Below are positions 1 to 12,499 of a DNA stretch of 64,000 bases, in pieces. Below the pieces are notes generated by a model. It was not told where the DNA came from, searched no databases, and was given only the letters and a program-made list of their open reading frames with translations. The position numbers and the translations under genes were made by a program. Origin of the DNA: Luscinia megarhynchos (Eukaryota > Chordata > Aves > Passeriformes > Turdidae); contig CM067590.1 of the NCBI GenBank assembly GCA_034336665.1, positions 5,740,459 through 5,804,458 of the forward strand, in the 5' to 3' direction. The stretch's first letter is position 1; each line of letters starts with the position of its first letter.

Positions 1-784
1 GTGCTGTTGGGGGTCATTTTTGTAGTGTTTCTCATCTTTGCTGAAGAGTATGCCTCAGCAGGTTTGTCCAGAATTAAATAGCAATGCCAAGAACCCAGTG
101 CATGTTCCCCACTCCTTTTCCAATATGCTTTAGTTTTAATTAATTCAGGAGTTTTATTTGGAGAAATGGGAAATATGTTCAAAGAGGACTGCAGTAATCA
201 GGACTGATTCACCTTTTACCGAAACTGGTTTTGATAAGAACTAGTGTCTTTGTTTTAAAAGTCTGTTCCAAAAATAAAGAAATTCTTCAAATACTTTTCT
301 TTGTGAGGTTGCTGCACTGGTAGCCACAGGTATGGCATATGCCTTCCAACCAACCAATGCCAAGGCTTAGAATCAAAACAGATGAGGAGAAATAAATTGT
401 GAAACAAGTAAACTACAGGCTGCATTCAGATTATTTTGTTTGTAATAAGCAATGTTATTTTTATCCTTGAGGTACTATAAGAGTTTTTGGGACAAGGGCT
501 TCCCTGTTGTTCATCTGTCTGTCTTCATACAAACATGGAAGATCCTTCTGCAGGGTTTGAAAGATGAATTGTCAGAGTTTGTGTTCAATGTTTTCAAAGA
601 AAAGATCAGAGGAATTTTTCTGTTTAGAGAGGATACTGAATTAAAAGCATGAAAGCAGAATTCCCCAAACAATCACTTCTGTGTGACTCTTGTAAAGTTA
701 CTTGTGGCGAAGTGAAGCAAGGAGACAGTGACCCTCGGTATCGGGGTTTTAAAAATAAACGCTGAGTTCAGCCAGCAGGAATCA
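1..784. other. Non-coding stretch, nothing recognised
   Basis: AT-rich DNA without a recognisable exon, RNA gene or repeat family. The longest open frame (452-652, + strand) has no resemblance to a protein family I know and no supporting splice or codon pattern. It may be intergenic or 5' intronic DNA of the CERS4 locus, because the first coding exon of CERS4 is preceded by a splice acceptor and so requires an upstream exon. Confidence 0.5.
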
Positions 785-2706
785 GGGTGTGCTGCTGGGG
801 GGTGCTGGGGGCTCAGGGGTGTTGGGTGTGTGATCAGGGGTGCTGGGGGCTCAGGGGTGCTGGTTCTGTGCTGGGGGTGTGATCAGAGGTGCTGGTTCTG
901 TGCTGGGGGGCTCAGAGGTGCTGGTTCTGTGCTGGGGGCTCAGGGGTGCTGGTTCTGTGCTGGGGGATCAGAGGTGCTGGTTCTGTGCTGGGGGATCAGG
1001 GGTGCTGGTTCTGTGCTGGGGGGCTCAGGGTGCTGGTTCTGTGCTGGGGGTGTGATCAGGGGTGCTGGTTCTGTGCTGGGGGTGTGATCAGAGGTGCTGG
1101 TTCTGTGCTGGGGGCTCAGAGATGCTGGTTCTGTGCTGGGGGATCAGGGGTGCTGGGGCTGTGCTGGGGGGCTCAGAGGTGCTGGTTCTGTGCTGGGGGG
1201 CTCAGGGGTGCTGGTTCTGTGCTGGGGGGTGTGATCAGGGGTGCTGGTTCTGTGCTGGGGGTGTGATCAGAGGTGCTGGTTCTGTGCTGGGGGGCTCAGG
1301 GGTGCTGGTTCTGTGCTGGGGGCTCAGAGATGCTGGTTCTGTGCTGGGGGGCTCAGAGGTGCTGGTTCTGTGCTGGGGGCTCAGAGGTGCTGGTTCTGTG
1401 CTGGGGGATCAGGGGTGCTGGTTCTATGCTGGGGGATCAGAGGTGCTGGTTCTGTGCTGGGGGGATCAGGGGTGCTGGGGCTGTGCTGGGGGGTGTGATC
1501 AGAGGTGCTGGTTCTGTGCTGGGGGATCAGAGATGCTGGTTCTGTGCTGGGGGTTCAGGGGTGCTGGTTCTGTGCTGGGGGATCAGAGGTGCTGGTTCTG
1601 TGCTGGGGGGCTCAGGGGTGCTGGTTCTGTGCTGGGGGGCTCAGGGGTGCTGGTTCTGTGCTGGGGGGATCAGAGGTGCTGGTTCTGTGCTGGGGGCTCA
1701 GGGTGCTGGTTCTGTGCTGGGGGGCTCAGGGTGCTGGTTCTGTGCTGGGGGATCAGAGGTGCTGGTTCTGTGCTGGGGGGCTCAGAGGTGCTGGTTCTGT
1801 GCTGGGGGATCAGAGGTGCAGGTTCTGTGCTGGGGGCTCAGAGGTGCTGGTTCTGTGCTGGGGGATCAGAGGTGCTGGTTCTGTGCTGGGGGCTCAGGGT
1901 GCTGGTTCTGTGCTGGGGGCTCAGAAGTGCTGGTTCTGTGCTGGGGGATCAGAGGTGCTGGTTCTGTGCTGGGGGGCTCAGAGGTGCTGGTTCTGTGCTG
2001 GGGGGCTCAGAGGTGCTGGTTCTGTGCTGGGGGATCAGGGGTGCTGGTTCTGTGCTGGGGGGATCAGGGGTGCTGGGGCTGTTCTGGGGGGTGTGATCAG
2101 GGGTGCTGGTTCTGTGCTGGGGGGCTCAGAGGTGCTGGTTCTGTGCTGGGGGGCTCAGAGGTGCTGGTTCTGTGCTGGGGGAATCAGGGGTGCTGGGGCT
2201 GTGCTGGGGGGTGTGATCAGAGATGCTGGTTCTGTGCTGGGGGGCTCAGGGGTGCTGGTTCTGTGCTGGGGGATCAGAGATGCTGGTTCTGTGCTGGGGG
2301 ATCAGAGATGCTGGTTCTGTGCTGGGGGGCTCAGAGGTGCTGGTTCTGTGCTGGGGGCTCAGAGGTGCTGGTTCTGTGCTGGGGGCTCAGGGGTGCTGGT
2401 TCTGTGCTGGGGGTGTGATCAGAGGTGCTGGTTCTGTGCTGGGGGATCAGAGATGCTGGTTCTGTGCTGGGGGATCAGAGATGCTGGTTCTGTGCTGGGG
2501 GCTCAGGGGTGCTGGTTCTGTGCTGGGGGTGTGATCAGAGGTGCTGGTTCTGTGCTGGGGGGCTCAGAGGTGCTGGTTCTGTGCTGGGGGGCTCAGGGTG
2601 CTGGTTCTGTGCTGGGGGGCTCAGAGGTGCTGGTTCTGTGCTGGGGGATCAGAGATGCTGGTTCTGTGCTGGGGGGATCAGAGATGCTGGTTCTGTGCTG
2701 GGGCTC
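785..2706. repeat. G-rich minisatellite, about 28-bp unit, roughly 65 copies
   Basis: A tandem array of a unit that reads approximately GCTGGTTCTGTGCTGGGGG followed by CTCAGAGGT, ATCAGAGGT or TGTGATCAGAGGT. Unit length varies from about 27 to 32 bp because the G run (4-6 G) and the linker vary. One variant unit has GGGGCTGTGCTG instead of GGTTCTGTGCTG (near 1151, 1470, 2071 and 2191), and three of these are followed by the TGTGATCAG linker, which suggests higher-order duplication. The + strand is G-rich with a G5-6 run every unit, so it could form G-quadruplexes. All three + frames stay open for hundreds of codons because the unit holds no stop except in the TGTGATCAG variant. These frames are not genes. 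Confidence 0.97.
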
Positions 2707-5700
2707 AGCTGGCTGGGGCTGGCACTGCCCTTGGCCCAGGGCTGGGCTCCTCACCCTCTGCAGCTGCTGCAGGAGGATGGTGCTGGCTCAGGCAGGGCAC
2801 AGCAGCTGGCCCTGAGGTCAGGGAGTGCCTGCTCTGCAGAGGAGCTGGCCCGGGGAGGACAAATGTGGTGTCAGAGTCTGTCTCAGATCCCCTTTGGCTG
2901 CAGCAAACACGGGGTCCCAGCAGCAGGAGCCCAGCTTAGGGGGTGCTTGTCAGACCAAGGGGCCACCAGAGCTGAGCATTATGAGTAAGCCCCGTGTCCA
3001 GCAGGATCATTCCTTATATAGAAATATAAATTATATAAATATATATTATATAAATACATAAATAAAAGGGTCCCACTGCATATGGAATTAAGCCATCCCA
3101 TAATGCCAGAACTGCTGGATGAACAGCACAGTGTGGTTGCAGCCTTCAAATCTTGACAAGGAATGTACTGTCCTGTAGTGATTTGTTTATGTAGTAGGTA
3201 AAGCTCCATTGGAGGTTTTCTTCATGTTCAGCACTAACGAGGATAATGCTTATGAAAACAACTAGAGTTTTACATTCTGCTTTATAAGCTGCTCCTATAA
3301 TGGAGCTTTTAAGTTATCTGTGCTAATGAAGAGTAATTCATATTCACATTTGTTTTTAAATAAGTATCATCATGTGGTAGATGGCATTACTCATTAAAGC
3401 AGTAATGCTTGTGAAAAGTGAATCTCAATGCTTTTAATCTTGGAGAAAGGGAAATCTTTCTGTCAGTTGCTCTCACAATGTTTTTGACATATTTTACTTT
3501 TGTAGTAATGTTGGGAATGTAGATGTTCTCAGATAAGGTTTTAAGTTTTGTGTTTTGAAATGAAAAATCATGAGAGCATGTACTAGTTTTACAGGTACAA
3601 TTTAAAAGACTCTTAATTTTAGCCTATTTTTCCCCCCTAAGCTTTGGAAAAGACTGGGAACAAATGCTTAGAGGACAGGTTAGGAGAGAGCCACCAGACC
3701 ACAAGAGCACGACTATTTAGGAATATTTGTGCTTGCAAAGGGCTGCAGAGGCAGGAAATGCATTGGAGAGGCATTGCACTGTCCCATGAGCTTGAAAGAA
3801 AGAGGCTTTTATTGGGAACTGTGTTGGTGTTTTGATGGGACTTGGAGTATGGCTTGGAAACTTTAACCTATTACCTGCTTTTTATTATTCCAAATTTTTA
3901 AGCTAGAATTAAACTTTTTGAGGCCTGATGGGTGTGTGTTGAGTAAGAGGGTTAGTGATAATCACTTGAATGATTTCAGTTGGCAGCAGAAAAAGTGTCA
4001 GGGATATGAATTGTCATGAATCAGCTGGACAAGTATTTTTTGCTCCTCCAACATCTGAACATCCATGTTCATACACTGGGTTAGTAGGGCCAGAACTTGC
4101 CTTTGGGAGAGTTTCTCACAAAGTTGTTGCTGCCCAGGCTCAAAGTCGTGAGCCTTACTCAGTGTGTGTTCTCACACTGGTTCCTTTTTGTGCCTTTCTC
4201 TTCCAAAATCTGTCAAAAGGCCTCTGTTGGTGTATGAGCTGCTTGTTGGTGCAGTCCTTTGCAGATAAATAGCATTTTTGTTTAGGGGCTTTTTGGCAGT
4301 TTTTGCTGTCCCTTAATTTAGATTGAAGGACACGGTCTCATTGAGATTGCCTGACTCTTTCTTTGGTTCTGGTGAATTTAGAGAAAGGACAGGTGAGAAG
4401 TAGTCTTTGTCTTGATTCTCTGAGTGATCTTCCAGCCTGACTTCTTAGCTCACTGTAGCCTGAGGCCAATAATTTGATTTTCTTCCTCAATTTATCACGT
4501 GATGTCAGACAGTGATGGCTGTTTTTGCGGTGACACTGGAGGAAATAGCAGATGTCAGGAGAAAGAATGAAGGAAAAAAATGCAAAGAAATTGGTAAGTA
4601 GCTCATTTGGGGTTTATAGGTGCCTCCTCGTATTTTACATTTGCACTCTTGAGAAACACACACAGGTCTGGGACTGTGTCTGTTGTGTGGGGATGCAGCT
4701 GGTGCTCTGAGTTCCTCAGCTGCTTTACTGGGACACCAGTGGTGTCTGATGTTCTCACTGGGCTCTGGTGTGGTCTGGAGCTCTCTGCACAGTGCTGTGG
4801 CCTTACCCAAACAACCAGCACGTCTCCAGTGGTTATTTGCTGATTTTTTTTCTGTTTTTGCAGTTAATGTTCAGTAGCAGAACACTGTTCCCAATATCAG
4901 AACAACTAGGTTCATGTTACCTCACTGTGCCCTGGAAGTAACCCAGGGATGTTACTTCATTTAATAATTCAGCCATGGACTAGGTACCAGCCAAACAGCA
5001 AAGGTCTTCAGCTTTTGCCTCTGTTGCTTTTTCCCTGATGATTTAACACATCACATTGTTTTTCAGACTAGTCTGATGAGTGCTGCAGTTCAACCCAGGT
5101 TTTTTGCAGCATGAGTAGGGAAGTATCTCCAGGTTATTGGAGGAAAAATATGGCAGAAACAGCTGTGGTACTTCAAAATTTGAATGCACCTTCTTGGGGT
5201 TTTTTTGGAGTTCCAGGAGAGGAGATTTGTGCTTCTTTAGGGCTTTAATGGGAGACTGTCCTGGCAGGTAAAGGGGCTGATCTTCCAGGACACAAAGCAC
5301 ACATCCATCACAGTGTGTAGGAAGGCAAACAAAAGTGGCAGGAGGCAAAGAAGCCTCCAAGCAAGAGCCTGGAGCTGTTGTTTGAGCTTAAACACGAGCA
5401 TGGAGCATCAGGAAGGTGTGAGTGGCCAGGAGCAGTAGAGGAGGGCTGCCTGGGCAGGGAGGGATGCAGGTGAGAAAGCCAAAGCTCAGCTGGAGTCAGG
5501 GATGTGAAGGGCACCCAGAACAGCTCCTGAAAGCACACTGCTAGCAAGGGGGAGGCTAAGAGAGATTTGGGCACACTGCTCTGAGCTGGCCAAAGGGAAG
5601 GGTGAGATATTCAGGGCCTTTCCTGGCCTTGCTTTGAGCTGGATAAACTAATGCTTGTTTTTCACTGGGCAAGAGCAGGAAGTTGCATTCGTGCCCCTGA

Positions 5701-8700
5701 GAGGGATGACTGAGTGGGAAGAGCTGTGTGATTTGCATTCTGCTGAGGTGAGTGAGTGCAGCTGGAGTGCTGAGGCCAGACCTGGCAGTCTGCAGGGCCA
5801 GGACTGCAGGCAGAGCAGGAAAACAGCTGGCAAGAGGAGCACAAGGTATGGGAGGTTAGTGTGGGATTGTGCTGGGTGAGGAGCATGTTCCCTGCCGATC
5901 CAGGTAAGTAAGTTTGTCTATTTGCACTTTCAAATGTTTGCTTGGGCATTTTATGGTTTTTCTGGAACAGAACTCTCCCCAAAGATGGTGTATGTGAGAA
6001 TTTTTGCTTTTGAACAGAGCAGCACATGACTTGGAAAATGAATTTATTCCTGTGTAAAGAGCAGACATGAAATAATTTGGTAGGAAATGTCAGCTGACAG
6101 ATCTAAGTGAAGAGAACATCTGAATGCTAGGAAGTTGAGGGTAACTGGACACTGGTGGAGAAACAAGGCTGCAGAAATAATTTCAAATTTTCAATTATCT
6201 TCCAAAGAAGAGAATACAGAGAAGAGTCTGGGTGAGGAGAGTGAGCCTGGAGAACATAGTGTTGGTGATTACAAAGGTAAGGAGGTTGTGGTTTCATTTC
6301 TCTTGCTACTGGTCACAGTTGAAACATCTTATTTCATGCAAAAACAAATGGAGGTTCTGCCAGAAGCTGTGGTTTTTTAGGGAAAAGGGCGTGTAGAGTC
6401 ACAAGAGAAAAATGAGAAGGCTGGGGAGCTAGAGAAATAAAGCTGAATTAGCTGCAGGTAAAAAGAGATTAATACCAAAACCTGCACATGTGATTGGAGA
6501 GTCTGCATCAGTTATGGCCAGAGCAAGCAGGCTCATAAAAATCTGCAAAAGGAGTTGAAAGCAATGGAGGATGATGGGTTCTGTAGGAATGTTCCTTTGG
6601 CAGGGTGAGGAGGCTTGCTAGGAGAGCTAAGGTCAGTAGGTAGTTCATGGACTGGAGCTGTATGGAAAGGTTTAAATATTTTTTCATTACCATGGGAGGA
6701 CTTTGAGGCATTTTTCTTAATTGATAAATTTCACCTGAGTCCCTTGTGCATCCATGATTAAATTTGCATTCTTAGAAGAGCCTTAAAATGGTGAAGAACC
6801 AAGAGAAACACAGTTTAGAAAAGGGATCTTGGGCAAGGTGAATATTGTTATGAGTAAGGAGATACCTGAAAGCAGGTTGACTCTAGGATGGCTAACAGAG
6901 ATGAGGAAATGGAAATGGACATACCAAACAAAGCTGAAGTGAAATTTGAAAAGCTTCATGTGTTCCCTTCAGGCAGGAGACTCTAATCTCTGTCTCAGTA
7001 TGCTGAAAATAATGCTACATGTAATTGGGAATTTTGGAGCAAAGATTTTTTTATCCATGAATTTTACAAACTCTTTAGTGACTTTTTAATCTATTAAATT
7101 TACCAAATCTTGATATATATTAGAAGACATGTATAAAAGATTTTTTAAAAATTGCCCTAGAACTATAATTGTGTAATACCAGTATTGTGATCATTAGTGT
7201 GAAGGTTTAAAAAAAGAAAAACCCTTGGATATGGAGATTAAGATACTAAATATAATATAGGTGTTCAAAAGATAGCCTGTGCTGTGTTAGTCAGAGCTTT
7301 ATTTGTTAAAATTATTTATTTCTGCCTAAAAGAGACACAGCGAGTTTCATGTCTAAGCTAGTTATTTCTGCTGGGTAGCTCTAACAAGTAGTTTCAGTTG
7401 ATGACATCAGGATTATGGGAAGTATCAAACAAGAAACTGGCTAGAAAAGTATCAGGAGAGAATTTACCCGTGGAGTTCTTGACTAATTGATTTCTTAGTA
7501 AAATGAGCTAGAGGTTCAAATGCATTAGGAGGCAGTGGAAACTCGGATTTGGGCAGTGTGGACCAGAGCAGGGCAGGAGAGCAGTGGCTCTTCAGTTGGA
7601 AATGACAGAAACCTTCACAGCCATAGGGAGGACTTTGCTTCGTGAGCCCAGTTTCTTGGGAAGGTGGGACAAGCCTCTCCACTTTGGCCTCTAGCATATC
7701 AAGACTGAAGAGGCTTTTTTTGGTTTTCTCCAGCCTTAACCCCATGGAAAAATAAAGCAACTTGACTGGAGAAGCAGCATGACTGCAGACTGTGGTGGTG
7801 TGCTTCCTCATGAATTAGTGATTTCCCCTGTGGCAGTGCTGTGCTGCTGGGGATGGTTGTTGGAGAACGGGCTGGACCAGCAGGGCTGCTGCAGGAATCC
7901 CTGCCCTGCTCCTGCAGCCACGTCATTCACATGATGCTGCACTCGAGGCAAAAAGACCTGGCTGACCTGAGTGGCTTGGCCCAGAGCCAGCGCAGGGATG
8001 TTTGTGCCTGTGGCGTGGTTCAGCCCCAAACTGGGCAATCCACATGAGGACAATGGGCCATGCTGCTGTGGCTGAGCCCTCGAAGGCCTCTGTGGCCTGT
8101 TCTGCCAAGTCTCCACCCTTTATCTGCTGTATTCACACATGTAAATTGACATGAATATTTGTGTACCTATATATTAATATTTTGCTTGGGAATGGAGTCT
8201 GTGAGTGAAGCAGCAGAGTAACTCTTTGAAGGTACAAGCAGCAGTCAGCATTGCCTGGGTGGACCTGCTTAGCCATTTGAGTTGTGAGACAAGGAGTAAC
8301 CTCTTCAGCTGGATGCCCTGCTTCTTCTCAAAGTGCTTTGAAAGCGAAGCCAGGTGTGAGCCTGGCCTGGGGGGTGAAGTGCAGGGCTCTGTGCTCAGGG
8401 TGGGGAGCACTGCAGTGCTGCAGGCGCTCTGCTCTCCTTGGAGCAGCCTGCAAGCCCAGCAGCACAGGCCTGTGTCATGCTGAGGAGTCGGATAAAACCA
8501 CTGAAGATTAGAACACCCAAGCAAGAGCAGGAAAGGCAAGGTTCAGCAGAGTGGATGCAGTGTTTGGGGCTGCAGAGTCCGGTGGCTCGAGGCCTCCTGG
8601 CTGTGTCACCTCAGGTGCTCAGTGAATTCCACCTGGCCTGTCCCCCCTTGGGCTTGGGGAGTGCTGAGGCCCTGTCCTCCCTGTCCCCGTGGTAGCTGTG

Positions 8701-10937
8701 ATACTTCTCTGGTTTTAATTTCATCCTTACATGTACCTTCTAAAGCCAACCTAAAGCTGTCCTTTCATCAGTTACTATTTTGTTGGCTGTTCACGAAGTC
8801 CTTGTGTTGATCTGTCCAGTGTTCCCCACTGCTGTTTTGTATTTCTGTTCTTGCTGAGCTCTGTGTGAGAGGTGTTTCCTCTGTTAGACCTGCATTCCGA
8901 GCTGAAGGGCTTGGTGTGTGTGTTACACAGCTACAGTGGGTGCTGTGTGAGGTGTAAAGAACTTCTGAGAAGGAAATGGGCCCACTTACACTTTTCTGTG
9001 GCTGCTCAAAGGGCCTTTAGACACACCACTGTCTTCAGCTTTGTCTTCCAGCAGCCTTGACTTGAGAACTTGACCTATATAAATTGCAAAAGATGTATGT
9101 GTTGCTTCATGTTGTACCCTGCTCTACGTTTTTGCAATGTGTAGAGACAGCTGCAAAGATGAAAGAGTATTCCATGAGAGTGATCCTGCCTATCTGTATT
9201 TTGCACATGAGAGTTGATTAGGTAATGGCTGTTTGCTTCCTTAGTACTTTGAATCTATATATTCCCCCTAAGCAAATTGGAGATCTATTCTGTATTCTCC
9301 CACAGAGTCCCCAGTGGAGTTCAGCTGCTGTTCTCTGTCAAGTGGGGTTTTATGTTGTTGCCACATATATACAGTTCTGGAGGGAGAATGTGGGGTTGTG
9401 TAGCTGCAGAGCTGTTGTGATGATAACTTTCCTCAGCGTGCCTTCTGTCTGCACAGTGGGAAAACCACCGAAGAGATGTTTTTGAAGAGCTGAGCCAAGG
9501 AGGAAGTGTAATTTCTCCCTGGACTTCTTCTAGGCTTTCTTAATGCTTCTCTCAATTACGAGCTGAGATTTTTAACAGCTGAGAAAATTTAGCAACATTT
9601 TGAGGTTGGTATGTTCAATGCCTGTAGAGTTCATTTCAATTCAGGCACCTCACTTAGGCTGTCTGGCTCTTCCAAGCTGGTGTCCAGTACTGTCTGAAGT
9701 GCAGGAGCTGTCTTGGCTGGTGTCACCTTGCTCATGGTGACAGGATAGTGACTTCATCGTGGGCTAAGCCCATAGACTGTTTGTTTCTACAGACACGTTC
9801 TGCTGTAAAAACGTAGATTTTTATGGAGAAACCTGGGTTCACCCAGTCTGTAGAAGTTTAAAGGGCATCCTGAAAAAATGGTTCACCGAGGTTTGGAGGT
9901 CGAGCACAGCCACCCTGTCCTGTGTCCCCCAGATGGAGCTGTGCTGGTGAGCAGCAGGTTTACTGACAGTCTGAACAGCTTTTTCTGGCAGGTGTGTGTG
10001 TGTGCTTCAGCTGGCTCTGTCTCCAGTGAGCTGCCACCAACCTCCTGGCTCCAGGGTTTGTGCTGGAGCTCACAGGTAAAGGAAGGGAGCTGTTGCTGAA
10101 GGATGCTCCAGCCAGGGGAGCAGGGGTTGGTGGCAGATGTTCCCACCTGCAGACAGCCTTGGTGGGACAGGCAGGTTGTACCCTAGAGAGCTGCAGAGAC
10201 TTGAGATTTGGCAGGCAGTTCAAAAACCGTTGCATCCTGCTTGTCAGGCTCTTACAGCAGGATCTGAAGAGTCTGAAAATCCTGTTTATCTCTGTTTTGT
10301 GTGCCAGTGGTTTTTGTCCAGGCATTGTCTGGAAAGAGAGCCAGAAGAAGGAATGGAGAGCAGCCTGGAAGTGGGATCACAACTGCAGTTTCCAGAGGTC
10401 CAGAAGCTACAGCAGAAAGAAAATGCTGTTGATTATTGTCAAACTGAACTGATAATTGTAAAACTGAACAGTAAAAGATGTGGATGTTCTTTTCAGTGCT
10501 AGTGAAGCCATACTTCCACTTCTTTTGGTTGCAGTTCTTCAGTATGTCAGGCTCTTGATTTTTAGGAGGATTTTTATGCTGTGGCTTTTACTATGAAAAG
10601 CTGAAATCAGACACTGCAAAGTGGAGGAGAAGAATGCATTCTTCATAAGATGGTTTTCCTTTTCCTTTGTGGAAAAGGGGAAATCTTTTCCTGCTTTCTG
10701 TGTATGATACATAAATTCTAGATAGGATATGTATTTTTCTATAAGTGATTAGAAAGTTTACATCCACTTGTATTTTTAATCAGCTTTGTCCTCAAACCAA
10801 ATTGGCTGTGCATGTGCCAGGAAAAATAAGTCAAATTTGAAGAAAGAGCATCCTCTTCTTCCTGTTGTGGTTAGATCAAAAGACACATTGAAGTGAATAG
10901 TAAAGTCCAAATCAAGAAAAGATGTTACATTTCCTTC
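2707..10937. other. 8.2 kb non-coding stretch upstream of CERS4
   Basis: No exon with family resemblance was found on either strand. There is a short AT-rich run at about 3013-3065. Open frames here are short, overlap on both strands and look like chance. The stretch may contain untranslated first exon(s) or enhancers of CERS4, but the sequence alone does not show them and there is no CpG island that would mark a promoter. Confidence 0.5.
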
Positions 10938-11254
10938 CAGTGCCTGAAGGGAGCCTGCAAGAAAGATGGAGAAATACTTTTTACAAGGGCTTGGAGTGAC
11001 AGAATATGGAGGAATGGCTTCAAACTGAGAAACAGTAGATTTAAATTAGATATTTGGAAGAAATTCTTCCCCATGAGGGTGGGGAGCCCTGGCACAGGGT
11101 GCCCAGAGCAGCTGTGGCTGCCCCTGGATCCCTGGAGTGCCCAGGCCAGGCTGGGATGGGGCTTGGAGCAGCCTGGGATGGTGGAAGGTGTCCCTGCCCA
11201 TGGCAGAGGTGGAATAAGATTCAAGATCTGTCTAACCCAACCCATTCTATGACT
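10938..11254 (+). mobile_element. CR1 LINE, 3'-end fragment, sense on +
   Basis: The stretch reads like the 3' end of avian CR1: a segment ending in TTTACAAGGGCTTGGAGTGA, then a GGAAGAAATTCTTCCCC block, GGCACAGGGTGCCCAGAGCAGC, CCCTGCCCATGGCAGAGGTGG, and a terminal CCCATTCTATGACTC that resembles the CR1 (ATTCTATG) tail. It is 5'-truncated as most CR1 copies are. Small open frames in it are decayed reverse-transcriptase C-terminus and 3' UTR, not host genes. Confidence 0.85.
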
Positions 11255-12325
11255 CCATGGTTGTGATTCAGACTCCAAAATTGCAGAATGAGTTTAACAG
11301 AGAAATTGCATCAGAATTAAAGATGCCTTCAAAATAAAGTGACAGATTCGTTTTTTATTTGACAGGCAGTTCTTGCAGCAAATGGGCTAGGCCTTGGGAC
11401 TGTGCTTGAAGAGCTTTATAATACTTGGGCCAGACACTAAATTATATGTTTTTTCCCTTGGTCTCCTAAGGTGGCATTTCCTGTGCATTTCTGATTTTCT
11501 CGATGGGCATTTCATTGCCATTTCCTTCCTCCATGCCTGCACAAAGTCTGTTTGCCTTCAGAGCTTGTGTTTGGAATGTTGCTGCCAGCTCAGAATGAGC
11601 AGCTGCTCATTGGGGCAGTGCAGCTTGTATTTGTGTATGAGCTAGAGTTATCTAGGAGCAGTATTTGTGTGTTGGATGGTCATATTATCATTCTGTTGTT
11701 CTTTTTTCTGCTAAATTCACTGATGTATATGTAGATTTTACATTCAAGTTTGGTCTTTAAAATTACACTAAGAATCCTGCACAAAATCGACCTAGGTCAA
11801 AAAATTCTTACTTGGAAGTACCTTCCTTAATAATTCAAACTAGAAAGCTGATTTTTTAATTTTTTCTTTTATAAGGTGAAGTCTCGGAATATAAGTATAA
11901 TGGATACACACACACACACACACAGAGATAATGGAATTACAATCTATAAATAGAAACAAATAAATACAAAACATCAAAAACTGAAAAGTAAGAAAACATA
12001 CATTAAAAAGTAGAGCAGCCTTGCTGCATCCCCACAATACCCAGCTGGAGGGAGGAACCTGTGAACCTAAGAACTTGGCACTAACACCTGTTGAATTCTG
12101 AGGCACTTTTCTCCGCTGTGCCCCTTTTGGTTTGGTGCCAGGAGTCAGCGTTTGGCAAGCACAGGGTGAGAATCGGAGCAGGTTAGCAGCTCCCTGGGCA
12201 GTCCCACAGCTGCAGTGCTCTGGCAGCTGCAGCCTCAGCAGGGGTGTGATCCCTCCTGGCTCCAGCTGCCTGTGCTGGCAGCTCCCTGCGTGCAGGGCTC
12301 ACTCTGTTCCCCTCTCTCCTCCCAG
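11255..12325. other. Non-coding stretch with a short CA repeat
   Basis: No exon recognised. A (CA)n microsatellite of about 19 bp lies at 11906-11924. The last bases are a good polypyrimidine tract and CAG acceptor for the first coding exon of CERS4, so at least the right part of this stretch is an intron that separates an unseen 5' UTR exon from the start codon. Confidence 0.6.
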
Positions 12326-12499
12326 GATGGCTGGCTCTCTGTACCAGTGGCTGTGGCAGCACGAGTTCTGGCTGCCCCCAGGCATCACCTGGGAGGACAT
12401 GCAGGAGTCTGAGGACACCCACTACCCCCAGCCCCGGGATCTGCTGCTCAGCATCCCTTTTGCCTTAGCCCTGGTCCTCACTCGCCGTGCCTTTGAAAG
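12326..12499 (+). CDS. CERS4: CERS4 coding exon 1 (residues 1-57)
   Basis: Begins with one untranslated base after CCCAG, then ATG at 12327. Encodes the cytosolic or lumenal N-terminus with FWLPPGITW and the first hydrophobic segment ([13 protein letters not shown]). It ends AAAG/GTAAGT with two bases of the Arg58 codon. Human CERS4 has Asn-Val-Thr where this protein has Gly-Ile-Thr, so the usual N-terminal N-glycosylation sequon is absent. Confidence 0.92.

Noticed and set aside
1062..2815. Overlapping 344-436-codon open frames on the + strand
   Set aside because: They are the minisatellite read in three frames. The 28-bp unit shifts frame each copy, the only stop is in the TGTGATCAG variant, and the products are repeats of the same few residues.
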